64,000 nt of DNA. Source: Carya illinoinensis (taxonomy: Eukaryota > Streptophyta > Magnoliopsida > Fagales > Juglandaceae). Location of the stretch: positions 3,075,501-3,139,500 of the forward strand of contig NC_056757.1 of the NCBI RefSeq assembly GCF_018687715.1, given 5' to 3'. Positions 44,961 to 61,100 of this stretch are shown here, piece by piece (the first letter of the stretch is position 1; each line of letters opens with the position of its first letter). Below the pieces are notes generated by a model that did not search any database, had not been told where the DNA came from, and worked only from the letters and a program-made list of their open reading frames with translations. The position numbers and the translations under genes are program-made.

Positions 44961-45560
44961 AGCAACATACTCATTGAAGATCTCACTTCAGTTGTCATTT
45001 TTCTTTCTTGTTAATTTTTTTTCTCTCCATACACCCTCTTGGCTTTGGTTTTATTTCTAGATTTTGGTATGCTAACAAATTAGATAGAGTTTTTAAAAAA
45101 TAATTGATCTGAAATTATCGGTTTAGGTTATCTTCCTCCATATGGATGATTCACATATTTGTTACAGTTTATCATAACAGTATTATCTCTTTACATCTAT
45201 ACTATAGGTAGATGCAGTTCTGGGAAATATCCTGTGTTTTTGTTATTTGCCACAAACATTGTTTTGTTTAGGGTTAAGCTCACTGTAGCAAATCTCTGCA
45301 AGTATTGACTTGGGTAGGTATAGGCTTTAACCTGTTTAAAATGGTTCTGATTGTGTTTGCAAATATAGTCATATTCCTTTTCCTTCGGTTGAGCATTATG
45401 AACAGGTTTGTGAATGGGCTCAACTTGTGTTACATATTCTTCAACGCTGGCCCATACACCGTGGTGACAGAATATTCCAAATGGAACCTTCAATATGTCT
45501 TTTTTTTTTTTTTTCACTTTCCAATTGCATGGTGGTCAATCATCATGCATGCTGGATGAT
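44961..45560. other. Spacer 3' of the PPR gene
   Basis: AT-rich; probably includes the PPR 3' UTR. No ORF or repeat supported. Confidence 0.5.
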
Positions 45561-46056
45561 TGTTGGAAACCACCCAAGTGAAGTCAATAATTGCCGCTCA
45601 TGTGTAGCTCAGCTCTCTCACCCCATTGCACCGAATATTGATTCCATGTAAGCTTCCATGTGCACCGAATGCACATGAGCACTGCACCTTTACATGGCCA
45701 CCAAATGCACCGAAAGGCTACTCCTCCTTTTCAGCATCAAAATCTGCTGAATTCTTGCACCCATTTGTGCTGCATTGCTGCAAGCCTCTCCTATTATACG
45801 AGAGGTTTGCTGAAGAATAAATCATCCTCACATTGGTGAGTGATCAAGGGCAGAGAGCGAAATGTAGGGACTGGGGAAACCCAGTACAGAGGGCCATTTG
45901 AGAGATAGAGAGGTTGTTATGAGTGTTTGTAATTTTGTACAAACATATTGAAAATCGAAGTTTCCGCTCCAGTGGACGTAGGTAAATTGTCGAACCACTT
46001 AAATATTGTTTCTATCCTGTATATGTGTGTGTTTCTAGGCGGTCCTGGGCACAACA
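45561..46056 (+). repeat. Solo-LTR-like sequence (probable Ty1/copia LTR)
   Basis: Begins TGTTGGAAACCACC and ends GGGCACAACA, with imperfect TGTTG/CAACA inverted ends. The 3' part has the arrangement GTTTCCGCTCCAGTGGACGT then CGAACCACTTAAAT, resembling the U5 region of many plant copia LTRs. I see no matching 5-bp flanks and no adjacent internal region. The first 80 bp recur at 41571-41651, so the PPR gene is bracketed by copies of this repeat. Confidence 0.5.
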
Positions 46057-46203
46057 GTTCTATTATTCATTAAAAGTTCTTTATCATTTTCACGGCTATG
46101 ATTTGATGATGGAAGAACTAACATTGTTTTTTCACTTCTGTGAGATGTACTTCTGGTCATCATCATACCAACATGCAGGAATTGAGCTGGTTTTTATATT
46201 TCA

Positions 46204-47215
46204 ATGGATGCCAAGAGGTTCATCCAATTGGTCGAGGAGAAAAAGAAGAGAGCTGTGGAAAAGAAAGAGGCCCCTTTGAAATGGGAACAGAAGCTTGAAG
46301 CTGCTGCAGAGGCAAAGTCTGATGCTGAAGCCAAGGAGCGGAAGCTGAAGGCTGCAAAGCATAAAAGAAAATCTGTGTCCCATTCCGATAGTGACAGTGA
46401 TGGTGACAGCAGTGATGGGGGAAGAAAATCAAATAATAGAGCCCACAAGAGGCACAGAAAGTATTCCCACTCTAACTGGGGCAGTGACAATGAAAAGTGC
46501 AAGGAGAAGAAATCCAAGAAAAAGTCTAGGAGGCAATCCTATAGTTCAAATGATGACAGCGATGATGAGTATGAGAGGTACTCTGATGAATAAAGGAAGA
46601 GAAAGAAGCGAAACCACAGAAGGCGCCGGCATCACAATTCAAGATCTGATTCTAGTGCTGATGGCTCTTCAAGTGATGATGATGATGATGATGATCCAAT
46701 AAAGAGGAGAGGCTATGCTAAGTGTCACAAACACCATAGGCTACTGGGATCTAGTGGTTCAGATTTTCATAGTGAGACATGATGGAACAATTCAAAGGAG
46801 AAGTCATCCAAAGCTCCACAATCGCCATCACCAGTTGGAGTGTAGTGCTTCAGATTCTTCAAGTGATGAGGAAAATGGTGTAGTTAGGAGGAAAATCCAT
46901 GTGAAGCACCATAAACATCATAGACGATCGCATAGGGTGGGGTCAAAGTCATCTGATTCAGATGGCCACAGACGCCATCAAAGGAGTGAATCTATAGGAA
47001 AGTCATCAGATGACAATCATGAAGAAGCTAAAGACCAACGGACAAGATTTTTGGCCATCACCACCACAAGCATTGACACCATCACTCATTATGATGATAG
47101 AAACCGTTGGCTCAAAGCAGAACATGATTGGAAGGGTACAGAGGATGCGGAGCAACATTGGGAACAAAAATTGCTGCTCACGATGGTGACAAGTAGGGTG
47201 ACTTTTTGTGTATGA
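46204..47215 (+). pseudogene. Broken gene for a Lys/Ser/Asp-rich charged protein
   Basis: Starts at ATG 46204: MDAKRFIQLVEEKKKRAVEK and a helix rich in Lys/Glu/Ala (KWEQKLEAAAEAK), then long Ser-Asp and Lys-Arg-His tracts typical of RS-like nuclear proteins. A TAA at 46591-46593 interrupts it and the charged tracts continue beyond it in the same frame (KRKKRNHRRR...DDDDDDDP). Further stops and frame changes follow, ending in a C-terminal open frame to 47215. I recognise the style of a plant splicing-associated or zinc-knuckle-partner protein but cannot name the parent. Alternatively the first 129 residues could still be translated as a short protein. Confidence 0.65.
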
Positions 47216-47257
47216 GTTGATTAATATGCCACATTAATTCTTATTAGCTTTATATTG

Positions 47258-47313
47258 TGGCTCGAGCGGTTGAGTTGTTGAAACGTTAATGCGGACAGAT
47301 TGGGTTTGATTTG
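47258..47313 (+). mobile_element. SINE-like A and B boxes
   Basis: A box TGGCTCGAGCGG (47258-47269) and B-box-like GGTTTGATTTG (47303-47313), 33 bp apart, followed by TACTCGAAATAAGG. The layout is that of a tRNA-derived SINE head. No A-tail or target duplication was found, so the full extent is unknown. Confidence 0.4.
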
Positions 47314-47427
47314 TACTCGAAATAAGGCTCTTATTCGGACTTGGTTAGTAATTCAAGATCCCTAACCTATTGTTAAACCAGTCTGTTAGTATTTGATCTT
47401 TGTATTTCTCTATGATTCTCTTTTTGC

Positions 47428-47970
47428 TTGGTTTATAGAGTTGATACGGCTACTTGATGTTTGAGTTTAGCTTCCAAATTGGTTGAGCATGATCTCCTAC
47501 GACTTCTTGACTGACCTCTCCTCCCCCATTTTCTTCGTGGTGCAATCTGCAGCCGCTTTGTCAAGTATTGTACGTATTTTGAACTGTGGAGCTGGGACGA
47601 GATGCTTGGTGCTTGTTCTTCAGTGAGTGGACTAGTTTCTAAAATATGGTTTATGTGAACGTCGAAGCATGGGTTCTCCTCCCCATGCTTCGTGGGGAGG
47701 AGAACTTTCAAATTGGTTTATAGAGTTGATACGGCTACTTGATGTTTGAGTTTAGCTTCCAAATTGGTTGAGCATGATCTCCTACGACTTCTTGACTGAC
47801 CTCTCCTCCCCCATTTTCTTCGTGGTGCAATCTGCAGCCGCTTTGTCAAGTATTGTACGTTTTTTGAACTGTGGAGCTGGGACGAGATGCTTGGTGCTTG
47901 TTCTTCAGTGAGTGGACTAGGTTTCTAAAAAATGGTTTATGTGAACGTCGAAGCATGGGTTCTCCAAATT
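47428..47970 (+). repeat. 285-bp tandem duplication
   Basis: Unit 1 is 47428-47712; unit 2 starts at 47713 and matches almost perfectly to about 47962 (differences: one T for A near 47860 and small indels near 47920). Unit 1 also holds a small inverted repeat (CTCCTCCCCATGC / GCATGGGGAGGAG-like, 47671-47704) at the junction that is absent from unit 2. A 92-codon minus-strand frame spans it but matches nothing I know. Confidence 0.9.
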
Positions 47971-48526
47971 AGGGGTTCAGTTTTCCTCTGAGCATCGAAG
48001 TGTCGTTAAACGTTGACCTCTTTTAAGATTTTTGAGAGAATCCTTCAAATCCCTCCGACAGTGATAACAACATGCTTAAATATAGGTATAATTAACCCAA
48101 ATACAAATCTATGGGATAACAAGCCTATCCCGCATAGCTGATTCCTGCCCAACGAGACAAAAGAGTTTTATCTCTTATTCAATAAAGAGCAACCACTTTG
48201 GTCACTTCAACACAATGGCTCAATTTCATTATTCGGAATGGAATTACCTCCGACTTTTGTATGCTACAACGAAGTATTAGGCACAAAGTGGATTGCCATG
48301 AATTCAGCGAGTTCGTTCACTCCTTGTCAAAACTTTAGTATGAATCCTGCAACCTAGCTTGCTTGAGAGGCAGTTTTCATTCTGTATTGGTCCTAAAAGG
48401 ATGCTCACAAACCCTAAAATTATTTTATTTTCTATGCCAAGCTGAGAATATCTTCAGCGATTGGAACAAATAAATCACTAACGGTTGCTCAACAATATTA
48501 CAATAATACAGCCTCCATCTGGTTTG
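47971..48526. other. Spacer and 3' UTR side of the pKIWI502-like gene
   Basis: No ORF or repeat. On the minus strand this follows the stop of the pKIWI502-like gene and probably contains its polyadenylation region. Confidence 0.45.
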
Positions 48527-51113
48527 TCAAAAGTTCTTTAGTATCTTCTCACTTGACACCCCATCTGCTACAAGAATTGAGGTAATCTCCTGCAAAAAAA
48601 ATAGACAAATTATCTTACCATCAAACAATTGAACTTTAATGACCATGACATGATGTTTGAATTGGGAGGTAACGCCTTCTGCCATGGGGCTATCACGTAT
48701 AAAAACGAGATTTATACAAACATTAAGATGCAGATAACACGCTGCTGTAATCTATCTACAATTAAAAATGGTTTCATAATTTTTATGTGCCATTGTTCTT
48801 GCTATTTCACTAGGATGTCCAAAAGCATCGAAAATATTATGCTCTCTTTAATATGCCAATGCATTCTTCTTCTTTTTTATAAGTAATATGCCGATACATT
48901 CATGCACCAATATCAATAAAAAGATGAGCATATCACTTCTTGCAGACAAAAGATGGACCAACAAGAACAGTGATTATTCACGGCCATGAGCAAAGAAAAT
49001 AAGTTATAACATTAGTCACAAGGAAAGGACCCTGAACAGTGGCAGATACAAACAGTAGAAACAACAAATTATGTAGCCAACACAAAATTGCTGCTATCCA
49101 AGACTTCTCTGAGCTAATTGTTGAAATCAATCTGAGAAAAAATGCAACTATTACTAAGTTTCTTGCAGAGATGATGGGAAACTGCATCCATATTTCCAAA
49201 CTGATCCTTTTTTTAAGTAACAACATGAATATCAATGGGAACTCCATTTACTGTCCGTCTGCAACCACCCCCTCCCTCCCACAAACAAGAAAGAGGAGAA
49301 GGAGAGAGACCACAGAGACAGCAAGATTTCCAAAAAACTGTAACAGGTACTTCATCTCAAAATAGATGACGTGATTTTGCAGTGACAAGATTATGTGGAA
49401 AGCTAAAATGTATAGAGATCTTCCTAAAATACCTTTTATCTTATCGAAGTGGCACAACTTTTGACAATAATTTTGTTTGGTAGTTGGAAAAGAAAAAGTG
49501 AAGGTAATATAGAAAACTGGAGAAGTATGACCTTCTAATTTTGAAAGGTTCCATACATTTGATGGAACTCAAAATGATGGGCCATCTTCTATTTTGAGAA
49601 GCAAGAAGTAAAACATAAAATAATTAGACTAGAAAAGTGGCAAACCTCAGTCATCTGTTTCTGCCCACAGAGTACAGCACCAACAGACTGAGGGCTGTAA
49701 ATTTGCTTCGCTCTACTGAAAGCAGCCTGCAACAGCAATCATGTGTGGAAATGCTGAATTGATTCTAGGGACAAATAAGATCAAAAACCCAATTGCTCAC
49801 ACACACTCTACCTGTACATAGCCACTTTCGCCCGTCCAACTGTCATCCGGTTGGGATAACACAGGCACAATCTTAACCCCAGAAGATTCCCAATCTCTAA
49901 ATCTATCCTATAAAAGGAAGTAGCACAAATTTAAAATCAGCTTCCAAATAGTGGACTAGCTGTGCTGATTCTACAGAAAAGGTATGTAAAACTGGAAAAA
50001 AAAAAAAAAAAAAAAAAAAAAAGGACATCGGGCAAACCTGATAAGCCATTCGCTTAAGGTTTCTAGCCCCATAATAAAGCCTCACATCAGATCTCTTAGA
50101 AGCACCAAAACCTGACTCAATGAGAGACCGAATTGGACTGCAGATGAGAAAGTCAAGAGCATTAGTAACTGATGTGGAAATGCAGATGGAAGAATAACCG
50201 CAAGCAATAACATGCTAGCTGAACGATCCGTTGAGAAATGTTACATTGTGAACACATGGGTGCACCGTGCAGCAAACACTTGCCTTCATAGATTAAAAAC
50301 GAAGATTTATTTATTTTAGGCAAGAAGCCTAATTATCAGTTATGGACTGCAGTTAAGCAAAATACAACAAATTACAATAAAATGGAGGAGAATTTAAGAG
50401 AACGAAATACATTTGATCAAATTTTCAACTTTCATTCTGGCGAAAGAAAATATTCAAATGGAAAAAACCACAACTTCAATTTCATTTCGTAAACGGTCCT
50501 TTCGACCATTAAGTTCTTTCCAGGGACAGAACAGGAAAATAAGCTTAAAAATCAATCAGAAATCTGACCTGATCCCCGATCCGGTGGCGAAAATAAGAAC
50601 CGTAGGATAAGCATCGGGCGGCTCAATCCGGTCGATCCCGAAGCCTCTCCCCATGACCGGGCTGAGTTCAACCACATCTCCTTTCCTCAAGCCACAGAGA
50701 AGCTCGGCAGTGGAGCCGGCGATGCTCTTCACCAGGAACTCGAAGTTGCCACTTGCGGCGGCAAAAGAGGGCGGGGACGCGATGGCAAGGAAGGAGGGCT
50801 TGTCGGAGACAGGAACTCGGAGCTGGAGGTACTGGCCGGCGCAGGTGTGGGAGGCGGCTAGGTCAGGTGAGTCGGAGATGTCGATGGAGACGTGGAAAAT
50901 GGACTCGGCGGCAGGCTCGACTAGGGAGAGAGGCGCTGGGGTCCAAACGGTGGTGTCCTGACGTACAGCAGCAGCAATGGAGAAGCGGCGATGGGGGTGG
51001 GGCCTCAATTGGGGGAGAGAGAGGCGGCGTAGGACAGACATGGGAGGGCTAAGGTGGGCATGGGGAAGAGACGGAGTTAGGGAGAGGCGGCTGGGAGAAA
51101 GAGTAACGGCCAT
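48527..51113 (-). CDS. Fruit protein pKIWI502-like FAD/NAD(P)-binding oxidoreductase (294 aa, 5 exons)
   Basis: Exons in transcript order: 51113-50569, 50137-50038, 49907-49812, 49726-49646, 48589-48527; 885 nt, all GT/AG, frame kept. The N-terminal 45 or so residues are Ser/Pro/Arg/His-rich and lack acidic residues, a typical chloroplast transit peptide. The rest is a ferredoxin-NADP reductase-type fold: an FAD-binding barrel (AGQYLQLRVP, GLRKGDVVELSPVMGRGF), then the nucleotide-binding half (VLIFATGSGIRSPIRSLIES, VRLYYGARNLKRMAYQ, VLCGQKQMTEEI). The protein is named after a kiwifruit ripening cDNA; its physiological substrate is not established. The terminal intron (48590-49645) is the largest. 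A run of 27 A's lies in the intron between exons 2 and 3. Confidence 0.9.
49996..50022. repeat. Poly-A run (27 A)
   Basis: In an intron of the pKIWI502-like gene, just 3' of its second exon's donor. Confidence 0.9.
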
Positions 51114-51116
51114 CAA

Positions 51117-52047
51117 TTTTTTTTTTTTTTTTTTTTTTTTTAAGAACTGTTAGTCAAAGGAGTAGGGTAAGACGATACCTTTGAACTTTCAAGTCTTCGT
51201 AACTGGGGAGGGAGGGTGGGAGGGACTGCCGGCGGTGAGGTACGTAGCTGGAACGTGGACTGTTATATAAAATCCGACGCGTGCTAGATTGGTTGATCCA
51301 GGTGACCACACGTGTCTTCTTTCCGAGTGATCCGGGGAACCTAGAGGATAAAGCGGCTACAAAGATCATAATAACACCAAGAATAATTCTATGAAATATG
51401 TAAATATCACGGTATCATTTTGAAAAAAATAAAATTTTTTATATTTTCATATAAATTTCATATTATATTTACTTTTTCAAAACAATTATACAATATTTAC
51501 ACAATTCACGATTATTAATATCTTTTCTCCTCCAAAACGGGTAAATGTGGCTAAAATTCAGCATCATTGCTAATACAACTACTGTAGCAATGCCATGTAA
51601 ATGGGACGTGCATCAGTTCAAGGATTACAATCATCCACTCTGGACACTGTCGATTTGCCAATTAAACAGTCATGCTACAACTTTTGAGGCCAAAGTTTGG
51701 AAGAGACGAGCAACATTTCAATGTTAGCAAGTCCTTAACACAAGGCAAGAAGATATAATCAACAGATTTCAATGTTCCCAACACGCAAAAGGTAAAAATA
51801 TACATGTCCGCTTTCTTTTCCCCCTTATTTAAACACCAAGAAAAAAGGGGCAGACTGTCCGCTCCATTTCACTTTCACACTCTACAATAATACGATTAAA
51901 AACAGAAATGGAAAAATCCTCATACATTCGATCTCAAAAAATGAACAATCCCATTGCCTGGCACTCTGCCAGCAACTCCTAAATTATTGGATTTCGCGAT
52001 TATCAAGAAAGGTAACAAGGAGCCTTGAGGGAAGGGAAGAGATTTGT
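51117..52047. other. Spacer between the pKIWI502-like and ATP synthase beta genes
   Basis: Starts with a T-run (51117-51142) four bases upstream of the pKIWI502-like ATG. A leader and promoter area with CACGTG-like and GTACGT motifs follows at 51180-51370, then a MITE B copy (51399-51502), then unique sequence that includes the 3' UTR of the ATP synthase gene. Confidence 0.45.
51399..51502. mobile_element. MITE family B, copy 2
   Basis: Left ATGTAAATATCACGGTATCA and right (reverse complement) GTGTAAATATTGTATAATTG ends with an A/T interior, matching the copy at 21869-21994. Confidence 0.5.
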
Positions 52048-56061
<4,014 letters not shown>

Positions 56062-56093
56062 GGCGGAGGAGCTTCAGTCAGTGGGAGAAGGGC

Positions 56094-56101
56094 TAGGGTT
56101 T
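56094..56101 (-). promoter_or_regulatory. telo-box (AAACCCTA) upstream of ATPB
   Basis: About 35 bases before the ATPB ATG on the minus strand. Telo-boxes are common in promoters and leaders of plant translation and energy genes. Confidence 0.5.
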
Positions 56102-57026
56102 GTGAACTTTTGGGCGGTGCTATAAACTACGGCTACAGTAGCCAAATAGGAATATTCTTGCTTTTCTTTTTCCGATAAATATGGAAAATATATTAAAAAT
56201 AAATTTATAAATTGAAGTAATTATTATAAAATAAATCTAATAAATTTTATAAAATTACGTTAATTTATAAATTTATTTTATAAATATCTTTATATTTATT
56301 GAAGATATATACAGTTAATTTTAGTTACTAATATATAAAACTTATTAACTTATTAATAAGTTTTTAATTTTATTTATAATAATAATAAGTCTCAAGACAA
56401 ATGCTATAAATTAATTACTAAGATGTAAAACTTATTCACTTATCTCAAAACAAATGGTATATCCGTACATTAGTTTTTAAGTCACCGAATTCTTCTCAAA
56501 TTTATGAAAGAAAAATATTGTTATCTATATCAATTTTTCATCTTTAATTATATTAGTTAATGTATCATATTTACGTTATTTTTATTAAAATAATAAATAA
56601 TATTACTCTTTATTCTAGATATTAGCATCTCTAATTGAAATAACAAAACTAAGAATAATTTAAATGAGAAAGATTGGGATTGTAGTGTATTAGAACACTC
56701 TTATCGGATTATTTAAATAACAAAACTAAGAATAATAATCAAAATAAATTTATCTTATATTATTTTATTATTATATAAAGAAAAATAGCAATTTCAATGT
56801 AAAAACTTATGTGAATGAAATAATCAAAAGTTAAATTCATCTCATATTCATCAAAATGTCCTTTAACTTTGCCTAATCCACTAAGGATGCTCTAGTTTGT
56901 TATCTAAACCTTTTAAGTTTGTAAATTTGAAATAGGCAACATTGGATATTTTATTTTATAGAAAAACAAAAAATTAAAAAAAAATCACACATTAAGTCTA
57001 AGAGGGATGTTTCTATTAAGATTTTT
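56102..57026. other. AT-rich spacer 5' of ATPB
   Basis: Extremely AT-rich; no ORF, RNA or structured repeat that I can support. Confidence 0.5.
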
Positions 57027-57214
57027 ACTACGCATCATCTATGCATATCATATATCACACTATTTTTATTCTTTTATTTTATTTTATTTAAAAAAATAAT
57101 TTTATTCTTCTTAAACTGATTAAATTTTTATACTCGTAATCCATATACCATATATTTGATAAGAAAAAAATTAAAAAATATATATAGTATGTAATATGTG
57201 AAGATGCCGAGTAC
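57027..57214. mobile_element. MITE family C, intact copy
   Basis: Left end ACTACGCATCATCTATGCAT and right end (reverse complement) GTACTCGGCATCTTCACAT resemble each other across an A/T interior of about 150 bp. A second copy is split by the gypsy element. Confidence 0.45.
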
Positions 57215-57669
57215 AATTTTTTTTCTATAAATTATAATGATCTTAATAAAATCTTCTATTTAAATCATCAAGAATTTTTTTTATCCGTTGTGAAAGAGTC
57301 GATCACTATAAATGGTCAAAACTCAAAAGTTTCATGAAGAACAATTTTTCCCAATAAGCACATTTTATAAACCTTTCGCGAGGATGGGCAACGGCAATAT
57401 TATAAGATTCAATGACAATATTTGACATGAGTGAACCAATACGATATAAAATTAGTAATTTTGATTTTGATATAAATAGATTTGAATCAAAACGAATTGA
57501 TTCATTAAGACATGATAATAAATCAGTCAATAATGAGTTAACTCCCTTAATCCGAAATCAACCCACAAGAATACGATTAAGTTTTATTTCAAAAGTATAA
57601 CTTTATTATTATTTGGTTGTAATATTGATATTTTTTAACGAGCTCTTCTACATATTATCCTTATACTAT

Positions 57670-58103
57670 TGTCACCACCTAGATTTTTCTAGAGAATTTC
57701 CTAACCTTCTAGAAGCCTTTTAGTCCTTTATAATCTTGTGGAATTGTGTAGAGTGATCTAGAAGGGGCGTTATAGACAATTCTAGAGTAGTAATCTAGAA
57801 GGGACGTTATAAACAATTCTAAAGTAGAAATCTAGAAAGTTCTTTACCCTTAGATTGATGACAAGTGTCACAATCCTAACCATTCTTTGTACCAAGAGTT
57901 CCCTATAAATAGAGGGGCTCTCATTTGTGTAAATCACTAAGCAATAAGAGAAACAAGTTCTCGAGAGCATCTCTCTCTATCTTCTCTCTCTAGCTTTGTT
58001 CTCTATTGTCTTGAGTCCTTTAGAAGGCTTACTTAGGAGCTTTAGGGAGAGAAAGCCTCATAAGGCCGCACGGGTCGAGTGAAGAAATTCTAAGTCCGTG
58101 ACA
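57670..58103 (+). repeat. 5' LTR of the chromovirus
   Basis: 434 bp, starts TGTCACCACC, ends GTCCGTGACA. TATA box CTATAAATAG near 57903-57912. It contains an internal near-repeat of about 44 bp around ATCTAGAAGGG-CGTTATA. Confidence 0.95.
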
Positions 58104-58105
58104 GT

Positions 58106-58117
58106 TGGTATCAGAGC
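58106..58117 (+). promoter_or_regulatory. Primer binding site, initiator tRNA-Met type
   Basis: TGGTATCAGAGC begins two bases after the 5' LTR and is complementary to the 3' end of plant initiator tRNA-Met. Confidence 0.92.
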
Positions 58118-58130
58118 TATCTAAGTTGGG

Positions 58131-61100
58131 ATGGCAGATCCAAGCGAGATCACCATGGAGCACCAGGAGACACGAAAGAGCAAAAGGTCGAAGGACTCAA
58201 GCTCATCTATGGAGTCTCGTCTTGATGGCATTGAGAGGGTCATGGCCAAGATATTGGTCAAGATCGAAGAATGTGATCAGTCTCACAGGGAGGTGAGCAC
58301 CCTTGACAACACTGTGACGAGGATGGAGGTGGCGGTAGCGGATGTCAGGGACCGACTTGACATCGTGGAGCAAGGTTTGGAGGAGCTAGGATTGGAGGGA
58401 CAATCCGAATCGCTCAAGGAGTCCATTCTGAGCACCATCCACCCCACCATCGAGGCACAACGTGTTGAGAACGTTGCTTTCCAAGACCGGGTCTTGGGGA
58501 AGCTAACAAAACTCCAAGAGCAAATAGAGGAACACCGCGTCGGTCTGGAGGAGACCAAGGTGGATTGGGCTATGTGCAAGCGTGCAGTGGCCAATGGGGG
58601 CGCCGTCGGAGCTGGAATGATGGCGACACCAAGGGTGGATACCCCCAAACCAAAAGAGTTCGATGGCAAACGGGATGCCAAAGAACTAGACAACTATATG
58701 TGGCACATGGAACGCTACTTCGAAGCATTGAACATGCAAGACGAGCATGTCAAGGTACGTACTGCCTCTCTCTACCTTACTAATCTTGCTGGTACTTGGT
58801 GGCGTCGTAAGCATAGTGAGATAGAGAAGGGTACTTGCACTATTGATTCTTGGGAAGAGTTCAAGCGTGAACTCAAGAAGCAATTCTATCCTGAGAATGT
58901 AGCTATCTATGCGCAGAAGAGAATGAAGGAGTTGAAGCACACTTCTTCTATCCCCAACTATGTTGAGGAATTTTCTGTCCTCATGCTTCAAATTACAAAT
59001 ATGAGTGAAAAAGATCTCCTCTTCAACTTCACCGATGGTCTCAAGTCTTGGGTGGCTCAAGAACTCAAGCGTCGTGGAGTCAACGACATCTCCACCGCCC
59101 TGACCGTGGCAGAAACTTTAGAAGAATTTAAGTATCATAAGAGTGACAACTCTTCAAAACCCAAGTCTTCAAAGGATAATCACACTAAGGGTGGGGGAGC
59201 AAAGGGGTTCAAGCCTCCACAATATAAAGATCGAGGTGACAAGCCTTCAACATCAAAGGAGGGCAAGAAGGACTACTCTAAAGACAAGAAGCCAAAGGAT
59301 GCTTGCTTCCTTTGTAACGGACCACATTGGGCTAGAGATTGTCCTGAGAGGAAGGCCCTCAACGCTATGTTGGAAGAGAAGGAAGTTCAAGAGAAGTCGC
59401 ACCTGGGGTGTCTACAACTTCTCAACTCCCTCAAGGCAAGCACAAAGCCAACCACTAAGGATGGATCTTTGATGTTTGTAGAGGTACTCGTCAATGGGAA
59501 GAAGAGTCACGCCATGGTCGACTCAGGAGCTTCTCATAACTTCATTAAGAAGGAAGAGGCCGCACGGCTAGGGATTCCTCTTAAGAAGGGTCAAGGATGG
59601 CTGAAGACCGTGAATTCTGAGGCCAAACCCCTTGATGGCGTAGCTTACGGAGTGGAGCTACAACTTGGCACGTGGAGAGATACGGTGGATTTCTCTGTCG
59701 CTCCCATGGATGACTTCAACATCGTATTGGGGATGGAATTCTTGAGACAATTCAATGTAGTGTCTCTTCCCCACTACAACTCGGTGTGTATCTTGGAGGG
59801 CGGTCCATGCATGATACCCACCGTGTCCAAGCCAAACACCACCCAACTTCTATCTACCATGCAATTCAAGAAAGGATGGAAGAAGGGCGAGGTGTCTTAC
59901 TTGGCTTCTATGGAGGAAGGTGAAGTGAAGATTTCCTCCCCTCCACCCAAGGAGATCCAAAAGGTCCTCAGGGACTATGAGGATGTCATGCCACCAGAGT
60001 TGCCCAAGCAACTACCACCTAGGAGAGAGGTGGACCATCAGATCGAGTTGGAACCCGGCGCCAAACCACCCGCCAAAGCACCTTATCGCATGTCACCTCC
60101 AGAACTTGAGGAACTAAGGAGGCAACTTAAGGAGCTACTTGATGCCGGATTCATCCAACCCTCCAAGGCACCATATGGGGCACCTGTGTTGTTTCAAAGG
60201 AAGCATGATGGGTCTTTGCGGCTATGCATTGACTATCGGGCTCTAAACAAGGTAACCATAAAAAACAAGTACCCTATTCCTTTAATTGCTGATTTGTTTG
60301 ATCAATTGGGCCATGCAAAGTACTTCTCCAAACTTGATCTAAGATCGGGATATTATCAAGTGAGGATTGCGGAAGGGGATGAAGCAAAGACAACTTGTGT
60401 AACTCGCTATGGAGCATACGAGTTCCTAGTGATGTCATTTGGCCTCACAAATGCTCCAGCCACCTTCTGTACGCTCATGAACAAGATCTTCCATCCCTAT
60501 CTTGATCAATTCGTGGTAGTCTATCTAGATGATATCGTCATCTATAGTTCTACTCTTGAGGAACATGTGGAGCATTTAAGGGTTGTTTTCCGTGTCTTAA
60601 AGGAAAACCAACTCTACGTCAAGAAGGAGAAGTGCTCATTTGCTCTAAACGAAGTCCATTTCCTTGGCCACAAAATCCAAGGTGGAAAACTCAGCATGGA
60701 AGAGGGAAAAATTGAGGCAATCAAGAAGTGGGAGCCTCCCACTAAGGTTACCGAGCTTCGATCTTTCCTTGGGCTTGTCAACTATTACAGGAGATTTATA
60801 AAAGGATACTCCACAAGAGCATCCCCCTCACCGACTTGCTCAAGAAAAACAGGACATGGGAGTGGTCATCAAGGTGTCAGGAAGCCTTTGACGATCTGAA
60901 GACAGCCATCACGGAGGAACTGGTCTTGGCCCTACCAGATTGTACCAAGCCTTTTGAGGTACAATCAGATGCATCAGATTTTGCCATAGGGGGAGTTCTT
61001 ATGCAAGAAGGACATCCCATTGCATATGAGAGTCACAAACTCAACGAGACTGAAAGAAGATACATCGTACAAGAGAAGGAGATGACGGCTATCATTCACT

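Noticed and set aside
46391..46702. 103-codon frame rich in Met/Thr
   Set aside because: Shifted reading of the Asp/Ser/Lys repeat codons of the broken charged-protein gene.
50653..51052. Plus-strand frames of 99-102 codons
   Set aside because: Antisense of the first exon of the pKIWI502-like gene.
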